NCBI GenBank assembly: GCA_902760595.1
Contig: CACWHI010000009.1
Span: forward strand, 1-53,751
Reading direction: 5' to 3'
DNA from: an uncultured Eubacteriales bacterium
GTDB lineage: Bacteria > Bacillota > Clostridia > Christensenellales > Aristaeellaceae
Length of the DNA: 53,751 bases
Made by a program: the position numbers and the translations under genes. The notes beneath the pieces are model-generated. The model was not told where the DNA came from and ran no database searches. It saw only the letters and a program-made list of their open reading frames with translations. Positions 1 to 8,617 of the stretch are shown in pieces. Numbering within the stretch: the first letter of the stretch is position 1; every line of letters starts with the position of its first letter.

Positions 1-51
1 AAACCAAGCCTGCTTATATACACTGCCGGGATTGTTCCGCGATGGAGTCAT
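1..51 (-). CDS. Possible 5' end of a gene running off the left edge
   Basis: An ATG on the minus strand at 51-49 opens a 17-codon frame (MTPSRNNPGSVYKQAWF) with no stop before the window ends. An AGGAG lies 11 nt upstream (63-67), and a promoter-like pair of hexamers lies further upstream (117-145). Too little is visible to name a product. It could equally be a short spurious frame in a leader. Confidence 0.3.
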   Translation of the reverse strand, partial: MTPSRNNPGSVYKQAWF

Positions 52-116
52 CCAGCGCACATCTCCTGACAGGATGGTAAAGATGCCAATAATTGTGGCC
101 GGCTTACCAATATATG

Positions 117-145
117 ATTCTACACTATTCCGCAACCAAAAGCAA
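117..145 (-). promoter_or_regulatory. Candidate sigma-A promoter reading left
   Basis: On the minus strand TTGCTT (140-145) is followed after exactly 17 nt by TAGAAT (117-122), with a TG two bases before the -10 region. It points out of the window toward the partial frame at 1-51. The region 146-249 holds nothing else I can recognise. Confidence 0.45.
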
Positions 146-249
146 GCCGTTTTTTCACATCTCACAGGGTCGGGAATACGGTGCCAAGCTGCTTTTCGCT
201 ATCCTGTGGCAGGCTTTTCATTCAGCAGGGGAGCAGCGCATCCAATGTT

Positions 250-1533
250 TCAGATTATGAACTTTACCTTCGTTTCAAACTGAAAGTTCGGGTCGCCGCG
301 TTCGGCAGTCGTCTCTTCAAGGACCTGCCTGTCCGGCGCAAGTGTCAGCGCACTCTCCGTGCCATCCACTACGAACGTCACGGGCCGGGCGAAGTCGATC
401 ATCCGCTCATTCAGCAGGATCGAGAACGCGCCATTGACATTTTCCGTTTCGATCACGACGCGATTGGTCATGCGGTCATATTTCGCTCGGATGAGACCCT
501 GATTCGTGGTATACGGCGCGGAGAGATAATAAAAGCTCTCCGTCAGACGGCTGTCCGCCCGGGTGCTCAGGTCCCAGATCACGCTTTCCGGCAGCGGGTC
601 GCGGGCGAAGGCATCCATATAATCCGGCGGAAAGGAGTCCGTCATCACATACCGGCGATCCTGCCCGGTCAGCCAGGCGCCTGCATCGGCCATCACCGGC
701 ACCGGGACCCGGTCGAAATCCTCATAATTGTGCCCGCAGTCGTAATGAATGAGCGTCCTGTGCTCAAAGCCTCCGAAGAGCTCCCGAAGCTCATCCAGCT
801 TCAGGCCGTATTCAGCCGTAACCAGGTTGCGGTCATACGCTTCGTCATATTCCCCCGCCTGAAGCTGCATGGGCAGGCGGTACAGATTGTACAGCTGGAC
901 GCCGTTTGGGTGGCCGGAGCTCATATTGGCCGCCGCAAAGCGGTCGGCCATGCGCGGCGCGATCGCCCATACGCCGTCGCCGCCGGCGGAGAATCCCTCC
1001 AGGTACACGCGGTTCGGATCGACATTCTGCGTCAGGATCATATACTGGATCAGGCGGTCATAGATCGGGTAGGATTCAGGATTGAAATGCGTGTCCCAGG
1101 TATCGCGCACCCCCCGCACGGCTACATATACGCCACAGGTCAGCGCTTCAGCGTAATAGCCGCTCATGATCTCCCACTGTGAGTCATTCTCGTCCGGGGT
1201 CTCCCCATAACCGCCGCCGTGCATGGCGATATACAGCGGATAGCCGTTTTCAGGCTTATTTCCGATCACCTGTAACGTGTAGCGCATCGTCGCTTCCCCG
1301 AAGGTGATCGCCTCTTCCTCCGTCTCCCTGCGCAGCATCCCGTCTGGCAGCATCCGCTCACGATAGCTGTTCCATGCCTCCTCTCGGGCGGCCGCCAGGT
1401 TTTCCACGCTGATAGTATTCCCCGGCACGGGATCCGGAGCAACGGGAATAAACCCCGCTCCTGTCGCCAGGGCGGATGCGATCGGCACTGTCAGTGCCGC
1501 CAACAGTACAATCAGTGAAATGATACGTTTCAT
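250..1533 (-). CDS. Secreted alpha/beta-hydrolase (esterase/depolymerase-like)
   Basis: This 427-residue protein opens with a Sec signal peptide (MKRIISLIVLLAAL, cleavage likely after the ALA near residue 23). It then shows alpha/beta-hydrolase landmarks: an oxyanion-hole HGGG at about 105-108, a nucleophile elbow GFSAGGDG at 180-187 (Ser182), and a late CGHNYEDF with candidate catalytic His268. The arrangement resembles secreted PHB-depolymerase/feruloyl-esterase-like enzymes, so an extracellular ester substrate is plausible but not determined. The C-terminal ~110 residues look like an added beta-rich domain. The start is set by GAGGAG 10 nt upstream of the ATG. The gene stands alone, with no recognisable partner nearby. 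Confidence 0.75.
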   Translation of the reverse strand: MKRIISLIVLLAALTVPIASALATGAGFIPVAPDPVPGNTISVENLAAAREEAWNSYRERMLPDGMLRRETEEEAITFGEATMRYTLQVIGNKPENGYPLYIAMHGGGYGETPDENDSQWEIMSGYYAEALTCGVYVAVRGVRDTWDTHFNPESYPIYDRLIQYMILTQNVDPNRVYLEGFSAGGDGVWAIAPRMADRFAAANMSSGHPNGVQLYNLYRLPMQLQAGEYDEAYDRNLVTAEYGLKLDELRELFGGFEHRTLIHYDCGHNYEDFDRVPVPVMADAGAWLTGQDRRYVMTDSFPPDYMDAFARDPLPESVIWDLSTRADSRLTESFYYLSAPYTTNQGLIRAKYDRMTNRVVIETENVNGAFSILLNERMIDFARPVTFVVDGTESALTLAPDRQVLEETTAERGDPNFQFETKVKFII

Positions 1534-1592
1534 AAAAGCTAATCTCCTCGTTCATTCTTTCATTGGAGGCTTTTGCACATTGTTACGAACCT

Positions 1593-1773
1593 GCCCTCAT
1601 CCGACCTCGCTTCGTTCGGCCACCTTTCCCCGTGAACGGGGGAAGGCTTTTGGAGACGCTACAGTCAAATAATCGAAACTATTGCAGGAGCAGATGATTT
1701 GGCATAAAACGAAGTGAGGGCTTTCCTCCGATCTCGGGGAAGGCGGCCCGCCGCAGGCGGGTCGGATGAGGGC
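1593..1773. repeat. MITE-like noncoding repeat with 14-bp terminal inverted repeats
   Basis: GCCCTCATCCGACC at 1593-1606 is the exact inverted repeat of GGTCGGATGAGGGC at 1760-1773. The interior has further inverted segments rich in CCTTCCCC/GGGGAAGG, and short open frames inside it look accidental. No target-site duplication is evident. It lies in the gap between the hydrolase and the fhs terminator. Elements of this look are common in GC-rich Clostridia, which is recollection, not a search result. Confidence 0.6.
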
Positions 1774-1830
1774 ATGCATGTACTTGTGCAGCAGCCCCTA
1801 TCTGTTTATACGCGCATCAACCACCTCTGG

Positions 1831-1869
1831 AACACAGAAACAGCCCCCATCCGGTACGGACGAAGGCTG
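1831..1869 (-). terminator. Candidate terminator of the purine operon after fhs
   Basis: On the minus strand CAGCCTTCGTCC pairs with GGATGGGGGCTG (12 pairs including wobbles) around a 5-nt loop at 1841-1869. A weak T-rich tail (TTTCTGTGTT) follows. It lies about 50 bp past the fhs stop and would end the ten-gene purine transcript. Confidence 0.5.
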
Positions 1870-1890
1870 CGAGGGTGTGATATCGATTCA

Positions 1891-1906
1891 GTTTTTTCCG
1901 TTGATG
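1891..1906. repeat. 16-bp direct repeat, copy downstream of fhs
   Basis: GTTTTTTCCGTTGATG here is identical to 3611-3626. The two copies bracket fhs, this one 14 bp past its stop. Chance identity of 16 bases 1.7 kb apart is very unlikely. Confidence 0.75.
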
Positions 1907-1920
1907 TATGGCTGCCCCGC

Positions 1921-3597
1921 TCAGAACAGGCCGGTGATCTTCCCGTTATCGTCCACGTCGATGCGTTCCGCCGCCGGGGACTTGGGCAGACCGGGCATGG
2001 TCATGATATCTCCGGTCAGAGCCACCAGGAAGCCCGCGCCGGCGGACACCTTCAGGTTGCGCACGGTCACGGTGAAGCCCTCCGGCGCGCCCAGCAGGCT
2101 CGGGTCATCGGAGAAGCTGTACTGGGTCTTCGCCACGCACACGGGCAGCTTATCGAAGCCCAGCGCCGTCAGGCGGGCCGCCTGCTGCTTCGCCTGGGCG
2201 GTCAGGGTCACGCCCGCGCCGCCGTAGACCTTCTTCACGATGGCCTCCAGCTTCTGCTCGATGGTCATATCCAGCTCATAGCTGAAGCGGAAGTCGCCCT
2301 TTTCCTCCTCGCAGAGGCGCACTACCTCGCGGGCCAGGGCCTCGCCGCCCTTGCCGCCCTCAGCCCATACTGTGCTCAGCACAGTGTTGACGCCCAACTC
2401 GCGGCACTTGCGGATGATGAAGTCGATCTCCGCGTCCGTATCGGTGGGGAAGCGGTTGATGGCCACCACGCAGGGCAGGCCGTACACGTTCCTGATATTG
2501 CTGACGTGCCGCAGCAGGTTGGGAACGCCCTTTTCGAGCGCCGCCAGATCCTCGGTGGCCAGCTGCTTCTTATCCAGGCCGCCGTGCATCTTGAGGGCGC
2601 GCACCGTACCCACGACGACCACCGCGTCCGGGGTCAGGCCGGCCATGCGGCACTTGATGTCCAGGAATTTCTCCGCGCCCAGGTCCGCGCCGAAGCCGGC
2701 CTCGGTGACCGTGTAATCGCCCATGCGCATAGCCATACGGGTAGCCATCACGCTGTTGCAGCCGTGGGCGATGTTGGCGAAGGGGCCGCCATGCACAAAG
2801 GCGGGCGTACCCTCCAGCGTCTGCACCAGGTTGGGCTTCAGCGCGTCCTTGAGCAGGGCCGCCATGGCGCCGGTAGCCTTCAGGTCGTTGGCGGTGACAG
2901 GCTTGTCATCGTAGGTGTAGGCCACCACGATGCGGCCCAGGCGCTCCTTCAGGTCATGGATACTGCTGGCCAGGCAGAAGACCGCCATGATCTCGCTGGC
3001 AACGGTGATGTCGAAGCCATCCTCGCGCGGCGTACCATTGACCCTGCCGCCCAGGCCGTCCACCACGAAGCGCAGCTGGCGGTCGTTCATGTCCACGCAG
3101 CGCTTCCAGACGATCTTCTTGACGTCGATACCCAGGGCGTTCCCCTGCTGGATGTGGTTGTCCAGCATGGCCGCCAGCAGGTTGTTGGCCGCGCCGATGG
3201 CGTGGAAGTCGCCGGTGAAGTGCAGGTTGATGTCCTCCATGGGCACCACCTGGGCATAGCCGCCGCCGGCCGCGCCGCCCTTGACGCCGAAGACCGGGCC
3301 GAGGCTCGGCTCGCGCAGGGCCACGGTCACGTCCTTGCCGATGCGGCTCAGGCCGTCCGCCAGGCCGATGGTGGTGGTGGTCTTGCCCTCGCCCGCCGGG
3401 GTCGGCGTAATGGCGGTCACCAGCACCAGCTTGCCTGGCTTCCGGTCCGTCTCATTGATGAGGGCTGGGTCGATCTTGGCCTTGTAACGGCCGTACTGCT
3501 CGACATACTTTTCATCCACGTGGGCCTTCTTCGCGATTTCCATGATGGGCTTCATTTCGCACCGCTGGGCGATCTCGATATCCGACAGGTAAGCCAT
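1921..3597 (-). CDS. fhs: Formate--tetrahydrofolate ligase
   Basis: Fhs makes 10-formyl-tetrahydrofolate from formate, ATP and tetrahydrofolate in the cytoplasm. The 558-residue length is standard for the family. The N-terminal block ([12 protein letters not shown]) and the P-loop-like [16 protein letters not shown] at about 64-79 are typical, as are [23 protein letters not shown] and the [16 protein letters not shown] segment further on. It lies 33 bp after purL in the same direction, so it is probably the last gene of the purine operon. There it would supply the one-carbon donor for PurN and the AICAR transformylase. GGAGG precedes the ATG. Oddly, a perfect 16-bp direct repeat flanks the gene on both sides. 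Confidence 0.97.
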   Translation of the reverse strand: MAYLSDIEIAQRCEMKPIMEIAKKAHVDEKYVEQYGRYKAKIDPALINETDRKPGKLVLVTAITPTPAGEGKTTTTIGLADGLSRIGKDVTVALREPSLGPVFGVKGGAAGGGYAQVVPMEDINLHFTGDFHAIGAANNLLAAMLDNHIQQGNALGIDVKKIVWKRCVDMNDRQLRFVVDGLGGRVNGTPREDGFDITVASEIMAVFCLASSIHDLKERLGRIVVAYTYDDKPVTANDLKATGAMAALLKDALKPNLVQTLEGTPAFVHGGPFANIAHGCNSVMATRMAMRMGDYTVTEAGFGADLGAEKFLDIKCRMAGLTPDAVVVVGTVRALKMHGGLDKKQLATEDLAALEKGVPNLLRHVSNIRNVYGLPCVVAINRFPTDTDAEIDFIIRKCRELGVNTVLSTVWAEGGKGGEALAREVVRLCEEEKGDFRFSYELDMTIEQKLEAIVKKVYGGAGVTLTAQAKQQAARLTALGFDKLPVCVAKTQYSFSDDPSLLGAPEGFTVTVRNLKVSAGAGFLVALTGDIMTMPGLPKSPAAERIDVDDNGKITGLF

Positions 3598-3610
3598 TTC
3601 CTTTTCCTCC

Positions 3611-3626
3611 GTTTTTTCCGTTGATG
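3611..3626. repeat. 16-bp direct repeat, copy upstream of fhs
   Basis: GTTTTTTCCGTTGATG, identical to 1891-1906. This copy fills the short purL-fhs spacer just upstream of the fhs ribosome binding site. Confidence 0.75.
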
Positions 3627-3630
3627 AGGG

Positions 3631-6600
3631 TTATTTGAAGTATTTCACCGCAGACTCGAACATGCGGATATCATAATTGCCGGGGACGTTACGGTACAGG
3701 CCGCTGCCGACGCGCTCGCTGTGGCCCATCTTGCCCAGCACGCGGCCGTCCGGGCTGGTGATGCCCTCGATGGCCTGGATGCTGCCGTTCGGATTGAAAC
3801 GCACATCCATGGTGGCATGGCCGGACAGGTCCACGTACTGTGTCGCGATCTGGCCATTTTCCGCCAGGCTCCGGATGACCGCCTCCTCCGCCAGGAAGCG
3901 TCCCTCGCCGTGGCTGATGGGCACTGTAAAGACATCGCCCACCTGCGTCAGGCGCAGCCAGGGGCTCCTGTTGCTGGCGACGCGGGTATGCACGATGCGG
4001 CTCTGATGCCGCGCGATGGTGTTGAAGGTCAGGGTCGGGCAATGCTCATCGGTATCGATGATCTTACCGTAGGGCACCAGACCCAGCTTGATCAGGGCCT
4101 GGAAGCCGTTGCAGATGCCGCACATCAGGCCGTCGCGCTTCTCCAGCAGCGCCGTCACGCCTTCCCTGACGGCCTGGTTGCGGAAGAAGGCGGTAATAAA
4201 CTTCGCGCTGCCATCCGGCTCGTCGCCGCCGCTGAAGCCGCCGGGAATAAAGATGATCTGGCTCCCTAAGATCGCCTTCGCGAAGGCCTCCACGCTGCGG
4301 GCGATGCCGTCCGCCGTCAGGTTGTTGATGACCATGATCCGGGCGTCCGCCCCGGCGTCCCTCACGGCGCGGGCGCTGTCATACTCGCAGTTGGTGCCGG
4401 GGAAGGCCGGGATCAGCACCCGGGGCTTCGCCGTCTTCACAGCGGGTGAAGGCCAGCTTTTCGCGGAGAATGAGAAGTTTTGGACCTTCGTGTCCGGCGT
4501 CGGGATATTGCAGCTGTATACGCCCTCCAGCCTGTCCTCCCACCGCTTGAGGAGCGCGCTCAGCTTCTCGCTCTCGCCGCCCAGCTCAAGGCATCCGGTA
4601 TCGGTCACGTCACCCAGCAGGGTCTCCCCCGCCTGCGCTCTGTCGACCTCCACCACGAAGCTGCCGTAGCGGGAGGCGGTCAGCTCTTCCACGGTCCAGC
4701 CCTCCGCGAAGCGGAAGCCCAGGCCGTTGCCGAAGCTCATCTTCATCACCGCTTCCGCGATCCCGCCCAGGCCCGGCGTATAGCAGGCAAAGGCGCGGCC
4801 GATCCGGCGCAGGGACGTCACCTGCGCGAAGGCCTCCTTCAGGGCTTCCGCCTCGGGCAGGCCTTCCGGCGTATAGGGCGTGGAGATCAGGATCAGCTGA
4901 TGTCCCGCCAGTTTGGTTTCCGGGCTCAGGATGTCGCCGGTCTTCGCCGTGGTGACCGCGAAGCTGACCAGGGTGGGCGGCACGTCCAGGCTCTCGAAGG
5001 AACCGCTCATGCTGTCCTTGCCGCCGATGGCGCCGATGCCCAGGTCCTTCTGGGCCTCAAACGCGCCCAGCAGCGCCGCCAGGGGCTTGCCCCAGCGCTT
5101 GCCGTCCCTGCCGGGCTTCTCGAAATACTCCTGGAAGGTCAGGTATACATCCTCAAAGGCCGCGCCGGTGGCAATCAGCTTGGAGACGGACTCCACCACC
5201 GCCAGGTACGCGCCGTGGAAGGGACTCTTTTCCGTGATGAAGGGGTTGTAGCCCCAGGCCATCAGGGAGCAGTCCTCCGTGTGCTTCTTTTCCATGCTGA
5301 TCTTCTGCACCATCGCCTGGATGGGCGTCAGCTGGTATTTGCCGCCGAAGGGCATCAGCACAGTGCCCGCGCCGATGGTGGAATCGAAGCGCTCGCTCAG
5401 GCCCCGCTTGGAGCAGATGTTCAGGTCGGAGGCCATGGCCTCCAGCGTTTCGCGGAAGCCGCCGCCGTAAGGACTCTGATAGGCTTCAGGCTTTGCTGGG
5501 GTGACCACGATGTGCTTCGGCGCGCCGTTGGAGTTCAGGAAGTCGCGGCTGATATCCACGATGGTCTTCCCGTTCCAGCGCATCGTCAGGCGCGGATCCG
5601 CCTTGACCGCCGCCACGGGGCACGCCTGCAGGTTCTCCTGCTGCGCCAGGGCCAGGAAGGCGTCCACGTCTTCCTTCGCGACGACCACTGCCATGCGCTC
5701 CTGACTCTCGGAGATGGCCAGCTCGGTGCCGTCCAGGCCATCATATTTCTTGGGCACGGCGTTCAGGTCGATGTCCAGGCCGTCCGCCAGCTCGCCGATG
5801 GCCACGCTGACGCCTCCCGCGCCGAAATCGTTGCAGCGCTTGATCATGCGGCAGGCGTCGCCGTTGCGGAACAGGCGCTGGAGCTTGCGTTCCTCAGGCG
5901 CGTTGCCCTTCTGCACCTCCGCGCCGCAGGTCTCCACGCTGTGCGCGTTATGCGCCTTGCTGGAGCCGGTGGCGCCGCCGATGCCATCGCGGCCTGTGCT
6001 GCCGCCCAGCAGGATGACCACGTCGCCGGGAGCGGGGCGTTCACGGCGCACGTTTTCCTGCGGGGCCGCGGCGACGACCGCGCCGATCTCCATACGCTTG
6101 GCCGCGTAGCCCGGATGATAGATCTCGTCCACGATGCCCGTCGCCAGGCCGATCTGGTTGCCGTAGGAGGAATAGCCCGCCGCCGCCGTGGTCACCAGCT
6201 TGCGCTGGGGCAGCTTGCCGGGGATGGTCTCGCTCACGGGCACGGTCGGGTCCGCCGCGCCGGTGACGCGCATGGCCCCATATACGTAGGCGCGGCCGCT
6301 CAGCGGGTCGCGGATGGCGCCGCCGATGCAGGTCGCCGCGCCGCCGAAGGGCTCGATCTCCGTGGGATGGTTGTGGGTCTCGTTTTTGAACAGGAGCAGC
6401 CACGGCTCCTTTTTGCCGTCCGCCTCGACCTCGATCTTCACCGTGCAGGCGTTGATCTCCTCGCTCTCATCCAGCTTCGGCAGCTTCCCGTGGGCCTTCA
6501 GCCACCTGACCGCGATGGTCGCCACGTCCATCAGGCACACGGGCTTGGTGCGGCCCAGTTCCTTACGCACGTCCAGATAATCGTTGTAGGCCTTTTCCAG

Positions 6601-7320
6601 CAGCGGATCCTCGAAGCGCACGCCGTCAATTTCCGTCAGGAAGGTGGTGTGGCGGCAATGGTCGCTCCAGTAGGTATCCAGCATGCGGATCTCGGTGATG
6701 GTGGGGTCGCGCCGCTCGCCGCGGAAATACTTCTGGCAGAAGGTGATGTCGTCCGCGTCCATGGCCAGGCCGTACTGATCAACGAAACGCTCGAGGCACT
6801 CGCGGTCGAGGGCGGTGAAGCCCGTCAGAGTCCGCACCTCCGTGGGCACGGCGTAATCCGTCTTCAGCGTTTCAGGCAGCGCCAGGGAGGCTTCGCGGGC
6901 TTCGACGGGGTTGATCACGTACTTTTTGATCTCCGCGACTTGAGCGTCCGTCAGGCTGCCATACAGGGCGTACAGCTTCGCGCTGCGGATCAGGGGCCTT
7001 TCCCCCTGGCTGATGATCTGGATGCACTGGGCGGCGGAGTCCGCGCGCTGGTCAAACTGACCGGGCAGGTACTCCACCGCGAATACCTTCGCGCCTTCCG
7101 TGTCGGCGGTCTCGGCCGCGATGTCCAGCTGCGGCTCGGAAAACACGGTGCGCACCGCGTAGTCGAACAGCTCACGGTCGATTTTTTCCGCGTCGTACCG
7201 GTTCAGCAGGCGCACCCGTTCCAGCGCCGTGATGCCCAGAAGGCTCCTGGCGTCGTTCAGCAGCGCCCGCGCCTCGTTGTCCAGGCCCGGCTTTTTTTCC
7301 ACATAGATCCTGTATACCAT
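3631..7320 (-). CDS. purL: Phosphoribosylformylglycinamidine synthase, single-chain clostridial type
   Basis: This enzyme converts FGAR plus glutamine to FGAM, the fourth step of IMP synthesis. The 1229-residue chain fuses a PurS-like N-terminus, two synthetase halves (segments such as YWSDHCRHTTF and KNETHNHPTEIEPFGGAATC) and a C-terminal class I glutaminase. The glutaminase shows CGICNGFQ with the nucleophile near Cys1070, and SHGEGRF with the catalytic His/Glu near 1137/1139. Its length and N-terminal sequence fit the shorter single-chain clade seen in Clostridia, not the three-subunit PurS/PurQ/PurL of Bacillus. The glutaminase here is intact, unlike that of PurF in the same operon. It lies between purD (20-bp gap) and fhs. 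Confidence 0.97.
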   Translation of the reverse strand: MVYRIYVEKKPGLDNEARALLNDARSLLGITALERVRLLNRYDAEKIDRELFDYAVRTVFSEPQLDIAAETADTEGAKVFAVEYLPGQFDQRADSAAQCIQIISQGERPLIRSAKLYALYGSLTDAQVAEIKKYVINPVEAREASLALPETLKTDYAVPTEVRTLTGFTALDRECLERFVDQYGLAMDADDITFCQKYFRGERRDPTITEIRMLDTYWSDHCRHTTFLTEIDGVRFEDPLLEKAYNDYLDVRKELGRTKPVCLMDVATIAVRWLKAHGKLPKLDESEEINACTVKIEVEADGKKEPWLLLFKNETHNHPTEIEPFGGAATCIGGAIRDPLSGRAYVYGAMRVTGAADPTVPVSETIPGKLPQRKLVTTAAAGYSSYGNQIGLATGIVDEIYHPGYAAKRMEIGAVVAAAPQENVRRERPAPGDVVILLGGSTGRDGIGGATGSSKAHNAHSVETCGAEVQKGNAPEERKLQRLFRNGDACRMIKRCNDFGAGGVSVAIGELADGLDIDLNAVPKKYDGLDGTELAISESQERMAVVVAKEDVDAFLALAQQENLQACPVAAVKADPRLTMRWNGKTIVDISRDFLNSNGAPKHIVVTPAKPEAYQSPYGGGFRETLEAMASDLNICSKRGLSERFDSTIGAGTVLMPFGGKYQLTPIQAMVQKISMEKKHTEDCSLMAWGYNPFITEKSPFHGAYLAVVESVSKLIATGAAFEDVYLTFQEYFEKPGRDGKRWGKPLAALLGAFEAQKDLGIGAIGGKDSMSGSFESLDVPPTLVSFAVTTAKTGDILSPETKLAGHQLILISTPYTPEGLPEAEALKEAFAQVTSLRRIGRAFACYTPGLGGIAEAVMKMSFGNGLGFRFAEGWTVEELTASRYGSFVVEVDRAQAGETLLGDVTDTGCLELGGESEKLSALLKRWEDRLEGVYSCNIPTPDTKVQNFSFSAKSWPSPAVKTAKPRVLIPAFPGTNCEYDSARAVRDAGADARIMVINNLTADGIARSVEAFAKAILGSQIIFIPGGFSGGDEPDGSAKFITAFFRNQAVREGVTALLEKRDGLMCGICNGFQALIKLGLVPYGKIIDTDEHCPTLTFNTIARHQSRIVHTRVASNRSPWLRLTQVGDVFTVPISHGEGRFLAEEAVIRSLAENGQIATQYVDLSGHATMDVRFNPNGSIQAIEGITSPDGRVLGKMGHSERVGSGLYRNVPGNYDIRMFESAVKYFK

Positions 7321-7340
7321 TCAGGTTCTCCTATCTGTCC

Positions 7341-8603
7341 TCACTGCGCGCTGAGCGCCCGCTGCCCGATATCCCGGCGGCAGAAGCGGTTTTCAAAGGC
7401 CACCGTGTCCGCCAGGGCATAAGCTCCGCATACCGCGTCCGAAAGTATGTCCGCCGTAGCGGTCACGCCCAGCACGCGCCCGCCGGAGGTCACCAGCTTT
7501 CCGTCCCTGAGCGCCGCGCCGGCCACGAAGACATGGGGCAGGACATTTTCAGGGATGCTGATCTCATAGCCCTTGCCGTAGGACCCCGGATAGCCCGCGG
7601 AGGCCAGCACCACGCAGCAGGCCGCGCCCTTTCTGAAGGTCACCGGGCAGTCCTTCAGCCGGCCCTCTGTCACCGCGCGCATCACCGTCAGGAGGTCGCT
7701 CTCCAGCAGGGGCAGCACCACCTGCGTCTCCGGATCGCCGAAGCGGCAGTTATACTCGATCACCTTGGGACCGTCCTTCGTGACCATCAGCCCGAAGTAG
7801 AGACAGCCGCGGAATTCCCGGCCCTCCGCCTTCATCGCGCGGATGGTGGGCAGGAAGATGCGTTCCATACACTCCTCCGCCACAGCTTCCGTGTAGAAGG
7901 GATTGGGGGCGACGGTGCCCATGCCGCCGGTGTTTGGACCCTTGTCGCCATCCAAGGCGCGCTTGTGGTCCATGCTGGACACCATAGGCACGATGGTCTC
8001 GCCGTCGGTAAAGCTGAGCACGGAGACCTCCGGCCCCTCCAGGTATTCCTCGATCACGACGCGGCTGCCGCTGTCGCCGAATTTGCGGTCCTCCATGATC
8101 TCTTTGACCGAGCCGCGCGCCTCCTCCCGGGTCATGGCCACGGTGACGCCCTTGCCCAGGGCGAGGCCATCCGCCTTGACCACGGTGGGGATCGGCGCCG
8201 TATCCAGGTACTTCAGGGCTTCCGCCGGGTCGTCGAAAACCTCATAGGCCGCGGTGGGGATGCCGTATTTCTTCATCAGGTTTTTGCTGAATACCTTGCT
8301 GCCCTCAATGATGGCGGCGCTTTTGCGCGGCCCGAAGCAGGGCACGCCGATATCCTCCAGCGCGTCCACACAGCCCAGCACCAGCGGGTCGTCCGGCGCG
8401 ACCACCGCGTAATCGATGTCGTGCTCGTCCGCGAAACGCACGATAGCCGGAATATCCTTCGCGCCGATGTCCACGCATACCGCGTCCGCGGCGATGCCGC
8501 CGTTGCCCGGCAGGGCGTAGATGGTCTCCGCCGCCGGGTTTTCCTTCAGTTTCTTGATGATGGCGTGTTCGCGGCCGCCGCCGCCGATGACCATGATTCT
8601 CAT
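7341..8603 (-). CDS. purD: Phosphoribosylamine--glycine ligase (GAR synthetase)
   Basis: PurD joins phosphoribosylamine and glycine using ATP, the second step of IMP synthesis. The 420 residues match the family length. The N-terminal MRIMVIGGGGREHAII fold, the ATP-grasp segments (VVKADGLALGKGVTVA, GGMGTVAPNPFY) and the metal-binding EYNCRFGDPETQ are all present. It sits 14 bp after the AICAR transformylase and 20 bp before purL, within the purine operon. Nothing is unusual. Confidence 0.97.
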   Translation of the reverse strand: MRIMVIGGGGREHAIIKKLKENPAAETIYALPGNGGIAADAVCVDIGAKDIPAIVRFADEHDIDYAVVAPDDPLVLGCVDALEDIGVPCFGPRKSAAIIEGSKVFSKNLMKKYGIPTAAYEVFDDPAEALKYLDTAPIPTVVKADGLALGKGVTVAMTREEARGSVKEIMEDRKFGDSGSRVVIEEYLEGPEVSVLSFTDGETIVPMVSSMDHKRALDGDKGPNTGGMGTVAPNPFYTEAVAEECMERIFLPTIRAMKAEGREFRGCLYFGLMVTKDGPKVIEYNCRFGDPETQVVLPLLESDLLTVMRAVTEGRLKDCPVTFRKGAACCVVLASAGYPGSYGKGYEISIPENVLPHVFVAGAALRDGKLVTSGGRVLGVTATADILSDAVCGAYALADTVAFENRFCRRDIGQRALSAQ

Positions 8604-8617
8604 GTGATAGCCTCAGA

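Noticed and set aside
1597..1779. 60-codon frame inside the 1593-1773 repeat
   Set aside because: Lies within an inverted-repeat element, with no ribosome site and low-complexity composition.
1714..3624. 636-codon open frame on the plus strand
   Set aside because: Antisense of fhs, running from the repeat element; no recognisable domain.
4480..7422. 980-codon open frame on the plus strand
   Set aside because: It is the complement of purL/purD, has His/Arg/Gly/Val-heavy composition typical of antisense of GC-rich genes, and has no domain or ribosome site.
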